From JBGSMF01 sp964651475 (GTDB lineage Bacteria > Chloroflexota > Anaerolineae > Fen-1058): DNA of 64,000 nucleotides. Of this stretch, positions 25,289-34,226 are shown one piece after another (position 1 is the stretch's first letter; every line of letters starts with the position of its first letter). Under the pieces are notes generated by a model. It made no database searches and was not told the origin of the DNA. It was given only the letters and a program-made list of their open reading frames with translations. Made by a program: the position numbers and the translations under genes. Where the stretch lies: the NCBI GenBank assembly GCA_964651475.1, contig CAZYXV010000004.1:119984-183983 (forward strand), given 5' to 3'.

Positions 25289-25410
25289 TGTCTTCAAAGT
25301 GTCATTGCGAGGCGCGTTTTTTGCGCCGAAGCAATCTCCCTGCCGAAAAATCGAGATTGCTTCGTCGGCCTGCGGCCTCCTCGCAATGACAGTTGTCGAG
25401 TTTGAAGACA
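25289..25410. mobile_element. Second small inverted-repeat element
   Basis: TGTCTTCAAA (25289-25298) and TTTGAAGACA (25401-25410) are perfect ten-base terminal inverted repeats. Inner arms GTCATTGCGAGG and CCTCGCAATGAC also pair, with further pairing of GCAATCTC with GAGATTGC. It is a non-coding, highly folded element of the REP/MITE kind. It starts three bases after the target duplication of the neighbouring MITE and ends four bases before the stop codon of the next gene. Confidence 0.75.
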
Positions 25411-25414
25411 TATT

Positions 25415-28400
25415 CTAAGGATTGTAGGCCGCGCTTAACAGTTCCAGCGGGTGTTGTACCCTGATGGCGCTGTGGGCCTGCCCCAGGCCGTCTCTCATCT
25501 GTATCATACAGCCCAGGCACCAGCTTGTCACAACGTCCGCCTCGGAACTGATGACATTGGCGATTTTATCCTGGCGCAGTTTCACGGACACGTCATAGTG
25601 ACCAGCCAGCCCCCACGGCCCCCCCTGCCCGCAGCACTCGTCGGCGCCCTTCATGCCAACCATCTCCAGCCCTGGGATCAGGTTGAGCAAGTCCCGTGTA
25701 TAGTTCGCAGAAGCGCCCATCTTGTATCCCAGCTTTTCGTGGCAAGACACGTGCACCGCTACTTTTTGCCGCGTCCCATTCTTGCGCGGCCTCAGGTTTT
25801 CGGGGCCAACGACCTCTATGATAAAGCGGGCGGGGTCGTAGAGCTTTTTAACCAACTCTTGCGCCTTTTTCTCATAGGCCGTATCCCCCATACGCGCCAG
25901 GTCTTTGGCATACTCCCTAAAGGCGATGATGCAGGATGGGCAGTGGGCGACGACGTAGCGATAATCCAAGAGTTGGTCAATGTTGTACCTGGCAAGCCGG
26001 TGGTATTCCTCCAGGTTGCCCGCGGCCGCAAAAGGCTCGCCGCAGCAGCGTTGAGGCGGCAGAGAAATCTTCCAATCGTTGCGCCGGGCAATGTTGATAA
26101 AACTATCCACAATCGGCACAGCAAAAAGATCAGAGCTGCAGCCGTAAAAATAGGCAACGTCTGCCTGCGAGGCTGGAATCGCTTCCAGTTCCTTGTACCT
26201 GGCTTGTATACTCGACCTGGCGATGGGCGGAATGTAGCGCTCGGCGGGGATATGGGTGGGGATCAGTCCCTGCGGCAGAGACGCCATAACACTGCGGCCT
26301 ACTTTGTTGTTCCAAAGACCCTGTGTGAGGCCGGCGGCGCCTATGATCAAATTATAGAGTGAGCGGTGAGACATTACCGACTCGATAGCCGGGGCGATGA
26401 CCCGACTGCGCCTGTCTTTTCGTATCTCGGCCACCATATCCCGCATGGTGGCATTCGTAGCGCACTTGAACGTGCACTGGCCGCACAGCAAGCACAGATC
26501 AAAAACCTTTTGGAACAGGGGATCGTCTTTGATGGCCGGGTCGCCGTTTGCGTCCAGCGCCACGGCCAGCGCGCGCTTGAAGGTGGGAGCCGCCTCGGTG
26601 CGCGCGGGGAATTCGTCTTGCAGCTTGCTAAAGATCGGGCAGATATCGGCGCACTGGGAACAAAAGGAACACACGCCAGAGTAGAGATGCGCGAAATCTC
26701 TAAAGCGGGCCAGGTTGAGCTGGCTGGCATCTTGTTCAACGCCGACCAATTCTTCTATGGCCTGGTAAAGGTCCCGATCGCGAGCTTGTCTAATGATCTT
26801 GGCGCCAGGGTGCAAGATGGCGCGCGGATCCATCAAGTCCTTAATCTCGACGAAAAGATCAAACAGGCCCAGCCCAAACACGTGCGGCAAAATAATGCCC
26901 CGCGTTCTTCCATCGGCATGTTCTCCGCTCATGCTGCCGCCCAACTCGGTAACCTTGCGCGTGATCTGGGTCATTACGTTAATCAAGCGTTTTCGATCTT
27001 GCTGCTGGGTGAGATTGAGCAGGAGGTAAAGATGGAAATTGCAGTCGCCGGCGTGGCCGTGCGTGCCCGCCACCACTTGCTCCTGCTCGAACACCTCTTC
27101 CATGTAACGGATGAACGCCAGGAGCTTGGCCTCGTCCCTCGGTATGACCACGCACTCGATCATGGTCAGGGGTCTTTTAGTTGGGTCGTAGGCATACAAC
27201 ACTTGCAAGGCGCCCCGCCTTCCCTGCCAGAGAGCATCTTGCTTGGCCGGATCCCGGGCCACGTCGAACCCAACGGCGGTTGCGGCGTAATCCGTTTCCA
27301 ACAGCTTTTGCAAAGCGTCCACTTGCTTTTGAATCAGCTCGGCGGCGGCTTGTTTTTCCATAATGCTCACCTGGCCAATGCGCCGGGCCGGGTCGCGCTC
27401 GTCGGGTTTGACCTCTACGTCGTCAAACTCGACGATGTACATGACTTGGGCATCTTGACGTATGCCGAGATTAGGGTAGGTCTTGCGGATGAGATCGAGA
27501 TTGGTCGTCACCGCCGTATCGAAACAGGAAGGCGCCAGGGCATAAATCTTGGGGATAGAGCCGCAAGCCTGTTGCAGGTCTGTAAAGTAGACGATGCAGG
27601 TAGCCTTTTGTGTGGCCAGCGGCAGCGCCCTGAGCTTGGCCTCGGTGATGATCCCCAGTGTCCCTTCGGAATGGGCAAAGAGCCGGGTCCAATCAACGGG
27701 GATGCCTTGCTCGAGTTGCCGCAAAATATCCAGGACGTTATAGCCCGACGAGTTCTTGGGCACCCTGGGAAAGCTCGCCTCGATAGTCTCTTGGTTGACA
27801 CTGACGAGTTCGAGAATCCGCTTCCACGGCTGCCGGCCAGAGTCAATCTCCGAAGTCCACACGCTTGTCCCATCGTTCAGGACGACGTGCAAGTCCAGCA
27901 CCTGGTGCTGAGTGGTGCCCAGTTTGCAAGAATTGGCGCCCGAGGCGTTGTTGGCGATCATGCCGCCGACGGTTGCCATGTCTGTGGAGGCGGGATACGA
28001 GGCCAGGAATACGCCATAGCCCTTGAGGAAATTGTTTAGCCGGGTGCAAATGACGCCCGCCTGGGCAAAGGTGATCTTGCCGCCATCGGGGTAATCTTCC
28101 AGAACCTCCATCTTGTCCAGCGAGCGCATATCCAGGACGATGCCAAAGCCGACCGACTGGGCCGGCAGGCCGCTGCCCGCTCCCCTGGCAGTGATGGGGA
28201 TAGCGTGCTCGTAGGCAAAGCGGCACGCTTTTTCCACATCGGAATGGCAGCGCACGCCGATGATGGCCAGCGGCGTGAGGCTGATCGGCCCCACGTCCGT
28301 CGCGTATCCCAGGCGGCCTGCCTGGCCGATTTCTATCTGCGCTTCGGGAATGCCGGCGCTGACGAGGCCTTGTTTGATGGCCTGACTATCAAGCCGGCCG

Positions 28401-29839
28401 CGGGGTTTGCGCTGCGCCATCTTTTCAGCGGCCAAGAGCGCCAGGTGGGTGTTTCTGCCACCCTGCCCCGGCGTTTGACCTTCGGGCAAATCAACCCTCA
28501 CCGTTGCCTCGCCGCCAAAAATAAAGGCCAGCTTGCGATAGGGGTTGTTGGGATTGGTAACCAGAACCAGGCTCAAATCGGCCACGTTAGTGCCGGTCGG
28601 GCCGGTCTCAATCCCCAGCCCCAGCTCTTTGAAAAAGGTGGCCGAGTCGTATCGGGTCAAATAGTCCCGGTAATCAAGCCCCTGGCTCAATGTATTGGCA
28701 TCGGCCACCGCGCCGGCCAGGTCTGAGTGGCCGTCTACGCCGTCGGTAGAAAAGCTTGCAAAGGTGATGAGGTCCGTATCTGCCAGGTGGGGGGTGATGA
28801 CCTTCCAGATATTTTCTATCTCCTGGGTCACCTCGGCCTTGAGCTTGTCGTCGGTCACGCCGGTGTTCCACCCAACGAGGTGCGCCGTGTAGCCCAGTTG
28901 TGCCGCCCGTTCTTTGGCTGCCTCCATGGCCTGGTCATTGTTGGCGATGATGACGTACTGGCTCTTGGCCTCGGCCAGGAGGGGCGAATCTTTGGAAAGG
29001 GTTTCGTTATCTTGCTTGCCCAAATTGGCCTGGATATAGTCTCTGACGGCTTGCGGCGCTTTGTCCCAGATGGCGTGTTCGGAGAGGACCTGGTGAGCCA
29101 TCTGGAAGGTAGAATCATCGCCGACGGTTGGACCTGACGCGATGACCGAGGTATCGTCCACGATGCCCGTCTTGGTCACCGGCACGTCCGAAAGGACCAG
29201 AGAGATAAACCCGCCCGCGTGTTCTGCGCATTTGCGCATCCCGCCGCCTTTGAGCGGATCGAGATGCTTGCGCACGGCGTTAATTTCGTCAATGGTGGCC
29301 GGGACAGTGAGCAGCAATTTGCTAATGTCCTTGTAATCCTCCAAACTGACCCCCTCTACGGGCAAGGCCATTAGCGAAGAGCCGCCGCCGGAGATGAGGG
29401 CAATCACCAACGTCCGGGCGTTGGCACTTTTCAAGAGCGTCATCATCTGCCGCGCCCCCTCGGCGCCTGCTTCGTTCGGGGTGGGATGATCGGCGGCAAA
29501 GAGCTCGATTCTTTCTGAAATAGTTTCTTGGGCTTGCGCTTGATAGACGTTCAAAACGCCGGCGGTAATCCTGTCGCCCAAGAGGCTTGCCAGTTCCGCG
29601 CCCGTGCGCCTGGCTGCCTTGCCGCCGCCTACGACAACGATCTTGTCGTACTCGTCGAGGTTGTATGGCCTGCCCGCCACCGTCAGGATATTGGCGTTTT
29701 GGTCCAGGCTTACGTAGCGCCGCAAGGCCGGTTCAGGCAGCGCTCTTTCTAATGCGTAAGCCAAGATGCTTTTTGCGTCGGCCTGCTCTGATGTCAGGCT
29801 GGGGTCAGAGGGTTGTGATGGCTTGGAGATGTCCATCAT
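25415..29839 (-). CDS. Glycerate 2-kinase / FAD 2-hydroxyacid dehydrogenase / FeS-CCG triple fusion
   Basis: A 1,474-residue single frame, started by ATG after AAGGAG. Residues 1-480 match glycerate 2-kinase (GckA/TtuD type): VVGGGKAARR, ALISGGGSSLMALP, RKHLDPLKGGG, TDGVDG, ETGPTGTNVADL, FGGEATVRV and GQGGRN. Residues about 520-740 are an FAD-binding PCMH domain (PITARGAGSGLPAQ, MATVGGMIANNASG) and 745-1010 an FAD-oxidase C domain (HGHAGDCNFH, GEHADGRTRG), as in GlcD or D-lactate dehydrogenase. Residues 1057-1128 hold two 4Fe-4S motifs (CSFCSQCADICP, CLLCGQCTFKC). Residues 1230-1445 hold two CCG domains (CCGEPF, ECCGQGG), as in GlcF. It probably links 2-hydroxyacid oxidation to glycerate phosphorylation. 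The kinase C-terminal motifs are in permuted order. Confidence 0.88.
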   Translation of the reverse strand: MMDISKPSQPSDPSLTSEQADAKSILAYALERALPEPALRRYVSLDQNANILTVAGRPYNLDEYDKIVVVGGGKAARRTGAELASLLGDRITAGVLNVYQAQAQETISERIELFAADHPTPNEAGAEGARQMMTLLKSANARTLVIALISGGGSSLMALPVEGVSLEDYKDISKLLLTVPATIDEINAVRKHLDPLKGGGMRKCAEHAGGFISLVLSDVPVTKTGIVDDTSVIASGPTVGDDSTFQMAHQVLSEHAIWDKAPQAVRDYIQANLGKQDNETLSKDSPLLAEAKSQYVIIANNDQAMEAAKERAAQLGYTAHLVGWNTGVTDDKLKAEVTQEIENIWKVITPHLADTDLITFASFSTDGVDGHSDLAGAVADANTLSQGLDYRDYLTRYDSATFFKELGLGIETGPTGTNVADLSLVLVTNPNNPYRKLAFIFGGEATVRVDLPEGQTPGQGGRNTHLALLAAEKMAQRKPRGRLDSQAIKQGLVSAGIPEAQIEIGQAGRLGYATDVGPISLTPLAIIGVRCHSDVEKACRFAYEHAIPITARGAGSGLPAQSVGFGIVLDMRSLDKMEVLEDYPDGGKITFAQAGVICTRLNNFLKGYGVFLASYPASTDMATVGGMIANNASGANSCKLGTTQHQVLDLHVVLNDGTSVWTSEIDSGRQPWKRILELVSVNQETIEASFPRVPKNSSGYNVLDILRQLEQGIPVDWTRLFAHSEGTLGIITEAKLRALPLATQKATCIVYFTDLQQACGSIPKIYALAPSCFDTAVTTNLDLIRKTYPNLGIRQDAQVMYIVEFDDVEVKPDERDPARRIGQVSIMEKQAAAELIQKQVDALQKLLETDYAATAVGFDVARDPAKQDALWQGRRGALQVLYAYDPTKRPLTMIECVVIPRDEAKLLAFIRYMEEVFEQEQVVAGTHGHAGDCNFHLYLLLNLTQQQDRKRLINVMTQITRKVTELGGSMSGEHADGRTRGIILPHVFGLGLFDLFVEIKDLMDPRAILHPGAKIIRQARDRDLYQAIEELVGVEQDASQLNLARFRDFAHLYSGVCSFCSQCADICPIFSKLQDEFPARTEAAPTFKRALAVALDANGDPAIKDDPLFQKVFDLCLLCGQCTFKCATNATMRDMVAEIRKDRRSRVIAPAIESVMSHRSLYNLIIGAAGLTQGLWNNKVGRSVMASLPQGLIPTHIPAERYIPPIARSSIQARYKELEAIPASQADVAYFYGCSSDLFAVPIVDSFINIARRNDWKISLPPQRCCGEPFAAAGNLEEYHRLARYNIDQLLDYRYVVAHCPSCIIAFREYAKDLARMGDTAYEKKAQELVKKLYDPARFIIEVVGPENLRPRKNGTRQKVAVHVSCHEKLGYKMGASANYTRDLLNLIPGLEMVGMKGADECCGQGGPWGLAGHYDVSVKLRQDKIANVISSEADVVTSWCLGCMIQMRDGLGQAHSAIRVQHPLELLSAAYNP

Positions 29840-29978
29840 GTTCTACTCCTTTTTAATTCGGTGGAATGTATTGCGAGGATGATCTAATTGGGTCAGTCTG
29901 TTATGGAATGGAATACAATCAAACTATATTTTACTCCCAGAGGAAAAAGCGCGCAACTCTCCGGCTGATCCAGGCAAT

Positions 29979-30109
29979 TTGTCGGAGAGATTACCCACTG
30001 CCCCACTTACTATGGAGTCCCGAACTTGTTCGGATGCGCCCTGCTCAATGGCCCAACATTGCCCCAACAAGTTGGGGAATCTACACGTTCCTCTCCGACA
30101 GGCTGCTAG
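29979..30109. repeat. TTGTCGGAGAG repeat pair
   Basis: TTGTCGGAGAG (29979-29989) and CTCTCCGACAGGCTGCTAG (30091-30109) form inverted ends around about 100 bases. An internal CCCCAACAAGTTGGGG hairpin lies near 30062-30077. The same 19-base right end recurs at 41056-41074 and similar ends occur at 48902-49041. The stop codon of the neighbouring - strand gene is supplied by the repeat. Confidence 0.6.
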
Positions 30110-31431
30110 GGCTCCAGGGTCGGCGTCGGCTCGACAAGTGTTGGCGTGGGCGGGAGCGGCGTTTGCGTTGGCTCCAGTGTGGGCGTCAAGTCGGGTGTAT
30201 CGGTCGGGACCGGTGTGGACGGCGTGTCTGACGGAACGGGCGTGTCCGTTGGTGTTGGCTCGGGCGGCACGGTGGACGTGGGCGCGGATGTATACGTTGG
30301 GACGACCGTTGGCGGCGGTATGGGTGTTGGTGTGAATGTGGGGGGAGGCGGCGGAACAGGCGTTGGCGTCAGCGTTGGCGTGTGAGTGGAAGTAGGCCGT
30401 AGGGTGGGGGTGTAAGTCGGCATGGGCGTGTAGGTCAGCGTTGGCGTCAGTGTGCGCGTCGGCATTGGCGTTGATGTGTGAGTGGGTACGGATGTGGGTG
30501 TAGGCTGTGCGGTGTGGCTCGGCGACGGTTCAACGGTTGGCGCGAGCGTGCGCGTTGGCTTGGGCTGACGCGGCGGGTTGGAAGGCGGCTCCGGCTCTTT
30601 CCAGGGCGCCAACACCGCCGTTAAAGTTGGGAGAGGTTTGGTGGGCCGGGGCGTGACACTCGGGCGCGCGGTCGGCTGTGGTGTTGGAGATGGAATCTCC
30701 GTGACGCGCAGGTGAATGGCAACCAGCGAGCCGTCACCCGGCAAGTATCCCCGAACGGCGACGTGCGCGCCCAGGCGCGGCTGGCCTACCAGCGTGGTTT
30801 CTGGCTCCAATGCTATGGACAAACCGCTCACAGTCCAGTTACTCTCGTTGATCTGTTCCAATATGCCCTGAAGCTCGACGATGGTCTGTCGCCTGGCCTC
30901 GAGCACGGTCTGAACGTCTTGCCGCCTTTGTATCTCGAATTGTTCTTCAAGTTGCTGGCGTGTAGCGGCGTCGAACGCCAGATTCACCCTGACGCCCTGC
31001 ACGGCCAGCTTTACGGGGTACAATGTGTCTCCAGGCAGGCTGGCCGCCGAGGCGGCCACGCTCCCGCTGATTATAACCATGGCCACGACGATCATGGTCA
31101 CGGCGGCTTGCCAGACGTATTTGAATTTTGAGGACCTGGTCCCGAACCAGGCGGCGACGCGGCGCGCCGCACCGCGTAAAGAGAACGCGGATGCCCTTGG
31201 CCGGCCGGCGCGCTTTTGAGCGAGCGCGTTCAACATACGCGCCCGGCCCGCCTCGCGCGCAGCAGCGGCGGGCGCGGGGGGCGCCAGGGCGCGCACGTCG
31301 GCCGCCAGCTCCAACAGCGGGCGCAGTCGGGACGCATGGCTGGGATAGCGCGCCAGGCACGTTTCAATATCGTCGCCGGCTCGCACAAGCGCCAAACATT
31401 CATCTAGGGCGGTGTCAAACTCACAGTTCAT
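30106..31431 (-). CDS. DUF5667-type membrane protein with Pro/Thr-rich exported tail
   Basis: This 441-residue protein starts in a four-base overlap with the upstream sigma factor gene, so it is probably its anti-sigma or sensor partner. Residues 1-80 form a cytoplasmic helical region (ARYPSHASRLRPLLELAADV). One membrane span lies at about 108-130, followed by ASAASLPGDTLYPVKLAVQG, the DUF5667 signature, and a DUF5666-like segment (VGQPRLGAHVAVRGYLPGDG). About 200 residues of degenerate Pro-Thr repeats (TPTLTPTPVP and similar) form a long extracellular stalk. Codon use over the tail is repetitive. The last codons abut a dispersed repeat. Confidence 0.8.
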   Translation of the reverse strand: MNCEFDTALDECLALVRAGDDIETCLARYPSHASRLRPLLELAADVRALAPPAPAAAAREAGRARMLNALAQKRAGRPRASAFSLRGAARRVAAWFGTRSSKFKYVWQAAVTMIVVAMVIISGSVAASAASLPGDTLYPVKLAVQGVRVNLAFDAATRQQLEEQFEIQRRQDVQTVLEARRQTIVELQGILEQINESNWTVSGLSIALEPETTLVGQPRLGAHVAVRGYLPGDGSLVAIHLRVTEIPSPTPQPTARPSVTPRPTKPLPTLTAVLAPWKEPEPPSNPPRQPKPTRTLAPTVEPSPSHTAQPTPTSVPTHTSTPMPTRTLTPTLTYTPMPTYTPTLRPTSTHTPTLTPTPVPPPPPTFTPTPIPPPTVVPTYTSAPTSTVPPEPTPTDTPVPSDTPSTPVPTDTPDLTPTLEPTQTPLPPTPTLVEPTPTLEP

Positions 31432-31973
31432 GCGTGCTGTTCTTTAGTCAGAATGCGCTGCAATGCCGCCAGGGCGCGGTGTTGGAGAGATTTGATGGCG
31501 CCTACCGGTTTGTCTAACAGGCGCGCTACTTCGGCATTGCTAAAATCTTGCATAAATTTGAGCAAAATGACCTGGCGTTGTTCTTCCGTCAGGCGCTGAA
31601 TTGCCCTGGCAAGATGATTGTTCCCAATGCGCCTTTCAGTGTTGATGGTCAGGCTGTCTTCGTCGGCCATCAATGCTTCGTCTAGCGGCAAGAATGTCAC
31701 TTGTTTCTTGCTTCGGTACATGTCGGTGATCAGGTTGCGCGCGATGGTGTACAGCCAGGCCAGCAAAGGTCTGCCGCGGGCGTCGAACGCGCCCAGGTCT
31801 TGCACCATGCGTACAAAAACCTCGCTGGTCAGGTCTTGCGCCAACGCCACGTCCATCACGCGATAGTAACAGTAACGGTAGATGGCGTCATAGTGGCGGT
31901 CGTACAGCTCTGCACACGCCGCAGCATCACCTCGTTGGGCGCGCTGAATCAGGCGGGGCTCATCATCGCGCAT
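31428..31973 (-). CDS. ECF-type RNA polymerase sigma factor
   Basis: The 181-residue protein has sigma region 2 (ELYDRHYDAIYRYCYYRV, then DLTSEVFVRMVQ and LLAWLYTIARNLITDMYRSKK) and region 4 (AIQRLTEEQRQVILLKFMQDFSNAEVARLLDKPVGAIKSLQHRAL). Region 3 is absent, as expected for ECF factors. It directs RNA polymerase to a stress or envelope regulon; targets are unknown. A GGATAAT box lies immediately before ATG 31973 on the - strand, so the mRNA may be leaderless and possibly self-regulated. Its stop overlaps the DUF5667 protein start. Confidence 0.92.
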   Translation of the reverse strand: MRDDEPRLIQRAQRGDAAACAELYDRHYDAIYRYCYYRVMDVALAQDLTSEVFVRMVQDLGAFDARGRPLLAWLYTIARNLITDMYRSKKQVTFLPLDEALMADEDSLTINTERRIGNNHLARAIQRLTEEQRQVILLKFMQDFSNAEVARLLDKPVGAIKSLQHRALAALQRILTKEQHA

Positions 31974-32072
31974 GAAATTATCCGATTTACCAGTATAACG
32001 AACCTTGAGTTAAATAGATACGGGCAGTGATATTTTGCACCTAAGGTGCAGCAACGACGTGGCGATCTCTGG

Positions 32073-33239
32073 CTATTCCATCCAACAGGTTGCTTCTTCG
32101 GCCAGTCGCACCATGTCGCGTTCGCTCACCTCCTGACGCGAAAGGGCGGCTAACAGGCGCGCCAAGCGTTCTTTATCCAAATCGGGCCGGTAGGCAAGTA
32201 GCTCGGATACAAAGGACGAATCCCCCAGACCAGGGTCCAGCCGGTGCGCGCGCCCCAGGTGGCGTTTGAGGCGATCTTTGTAGTGCGCAAGCACCGCCTG
32301 GCGGCGCCCGGCGCGGCGGCTGAGGTTTGCCAGGGCGCGGATGTATTCGGCGGTGGTGCGCCGGGCAATGTGCTCGGGCAGCGGCACGGGCGCGCCAAAA
32401 CGCCTGCCGCCGACGAGCAAAAACACAAACGCCACCAGCGCGCTGTACAAGATGGCCCATCCGAAGCGCGAACTGACCAACCACGTGCGGATAGACGGCT
32501 CGGTTTGGAACCCGTGGTGATACTCGTCGAACGATACCTGGCCCGCGCGGCCTGCTCCGGCCTGCACCAGGTTGTAGGCCAGCGCGGCGTTGCCGGCGTC
32601 CTTCAGTCCGTCGTTGGTGAACGGCTCGACGGTGGTGAGGGCGAATACCCACCCCTGCCCGCGCCGCATCGAGATCAGCACTGGCTTGCCATCGGCCGTC
32701 GCCAGGTGCGTCACGTAATCGTGGCTGTCGGGCGCCCACACCATTTCGGCGCTCGCGCCTGCCTGGCTCACCGGCGGCGCATCCAAAAGCGGCTGGGCGG
32801 CGAACAGCGGCTCGGCGGGCGATTCGAGCCATTCAGCGCGCAAGTCAAAACGCGACCACAACTGGTAGGCAACGTAGGCATCGTCGCCGGCAAAGATGAG
32901 CGTTCCTCCCGCTTCGACCCATTTTTCAATGGCCGCCGCTTCCGACTGGTTAAACACTTCGGACGGCGACAAGACCAACAGCACGTCCACTGTTTTGTCG
33001 GGCCAGGCCAGGCCGCCTTCGAGCGTGGCGGTTTTGTAGCCGAGTTCGCTTAGCCACAGCCTCAGGGCGCGCCCACCGTCGGGTTGGTTGCTGTGCGCTG
33101 AGCCTGGCGGGTAGCGTGTTCCGTCGTCTTGCTGCGACGCGCTGTAGGCCGTGAAAATCATCAGCCCCAGCAGCAGGGTGATGAGCAGGACCGTATCTCT
33201 GTTGATCGCAAGACGTTTAGCCGTTGGACGTGGGTTCAC
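32073..33239 (-). CDS. DUF4350 domain membrane protein
   Basis: The 388-residue protein has an N-terminal membrane span (about 15-32) and an extracytoplasmic DUF4350 region with SNQPDGGRALRLWLSELGY, a glutamine-amidotransferase-like fold (VLLVLSPSEVFNQSEAAAIEKWVEAGGTLIFAG-type strands), and the segment GQGWVFALTTVEPFTNDGL. A second span lies near 262-280, then a basic cytoplasmic tail (RRTTAEYIRALANLSRRAGRRQ). DUF4350 genes usually sit with MoxR, DUF58 and DUF4129 genes in envelope-maturation clusters. Here it is last of three genes, three bases after the DUF4129 gene. Confidence 0.82.
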   Translation of the reverse strand: MNPRPTAKRLAINRDTVLLITLLLGLMIFTAYSASQQDDGTRYPPGSAHSNQPDGGRALRLWLSELGYKTATLEGGLAWPDKTVDVLLVLSPSEVFNQSEAAAIEKWVEAGGTLIFAGDDAYVAYQLWSRFDLRAEWLESPAEPLFAAQPLLDAPPVSQAGASAEMVWAPDSHDYVTHLATADGKPVLISMRRGQGWVFALTTVEPFTNDGLKDAGNAALAYNLVQAGAGRAGQVSFDEYHHGFQTEPSIRTWLVSSRFGWAILYSALVAFVFLLVGGRRFGAPVPLPEHIARRTTAEYIRALANLSRRAGRRQAVLAHYKDRLKRHLGRAHRLDPGLGDSSFVSELLAYRPDLDKERLARLLAALSRQEVSERDMVRLAEEATCWME

Positions 33240-33242
33240 TTT

Positions 33243-34226
33243 CTACCCTTTACTGTCTACAACCCGTTCGATCTGCTCGTGATATTTCCGAAAAGTTTCG
33301 TCGTCCACTGGCGCAAAGCCGTACCACACCTGGTCGAACGTCTCCACAACCGGCGACATAATCTGCGCCAGATTGGAATCGGCGGATTGCCCGGCGCGGT
33401 GCAGTACCTCGCGATTGGTCAATGCCTTGTCGTAACGCAGCACGCCGCGCTCGTCCAGCGCCAGCAGCGCCGCCAGGTACAGGTAACGCATCGCCTGGCG
33501 ATAATCGGACTGCGCGGCCAGCCGGCGGGCCTGTTGGGTGGCCCTGGCCGCCGATAGCCCGCCGGATTCTGCCGCGTCGCGGGCCAGTGCGGCTTCTCTC
33601 ACCAGGTGGGCGCGCACGTTGCGCCAAAAAAAATAAGCCACGCCGCTCAGCACCACTGCCCCCAGGGCCAACACTACCCAATCCACGCCCAGCACGTGCG
33701 CTTCGTCCGAAAACATCAGGCGGGCCAGCATGCGGTTGAGCCAGCGGTTAAATTTTTCCAGCCACTCTTGAAGCCAGGTAGGTGTTTGTTTTACGACGGG
33801 CTGGAATTCGGGGCGGGCCAGTACCGCCGCCAGTTTGTCAAAGGCATCCGTCCGCGCCGCGCCGTGCGGCCAGATGCGCCGGGTGTATTCCAATGCGGCC
33901 AGCCGGGTTTCGATGTGATCCACGTCAGGCTCGTCGGCGCGCAATGCGGCGATCAGGTCGGCATTGTCCACCAGCGCGCTCTGCCCATCCGGCAGTGTGA
34001 CGGACGTAATCGGCTCTAGCGCGTCGGCAATTTGCGCCAGGGCCGGCGCGCGCTCTGGGGGTGGCAAGTCCCGCGCCTTGCGAATGGCTTTCAGCGCCTC
34101 GTCCATTTGCTGCCAGTATTCTTTCACCGTTGGCGGGTCGGATTGGGCGCGAGACGGCGCAACGCTCCACGCCAGGGCGGCAATCAACCCCATACACAGC
34201 CAGGCTGCCCATCGCGCGCGTCTCAT
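33243..34226 (-). CDS. DUF4129 domain membrane protein
   Basis: I start this at ATG 34226, which overlaps the upstream stop as ATGA and gives a signal-like segment RRARWAAWLCMGLIAALAW; the frame is open to 34355. The 327-residue protein has a soluble helical region, a span near 187-207 (VVLALGAVVLSGVAYFFW), and the C-terminal DUF4129 motif YRQAMRYLYLAALLALDERGV then TNREVLHRA. The DUF4129 tail is thought to act in the cytoplasm near MoxR-type ATPases, but no MoxR or DUF58 gene is in this operon. Confidence 0.8.
   Translation of the reverse strand: MRRARWAAWLCMGLIAALAWSVAPSRAQSDPPTVKEYWQQMDEALKAIRKARDLPPPERAPALAQIADALEPITSVTLPDGQSALVDNADLIAALRADEPDVDHIETRLAALEYTRRIWPHGAARTDAFDKLAAVLARPEFQPVVKQTPTWLQEWLEKFNRWLNRMLARLMFSDEAHVLGVDWVVLALGAVVLSGVAYFFWRNVRAHLVREAALARDAAESGGLSAARATQQARRLAAQSDYRQAMRYLYLAALLALDERGVLRYDKALTNREVLHRAGQSADSNLAQIMSPVVETFDQVWYGFAPVDDETFRKYHEQIERVVDSKG

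Noticed and set aside
26366..28039. 557-residue + strand frame within the giant fusion
   Set aside because: It lies opposite a - strand protein with complete enzyme motifs, has no recognisable domain and is explained by GC-rich antisense reading.
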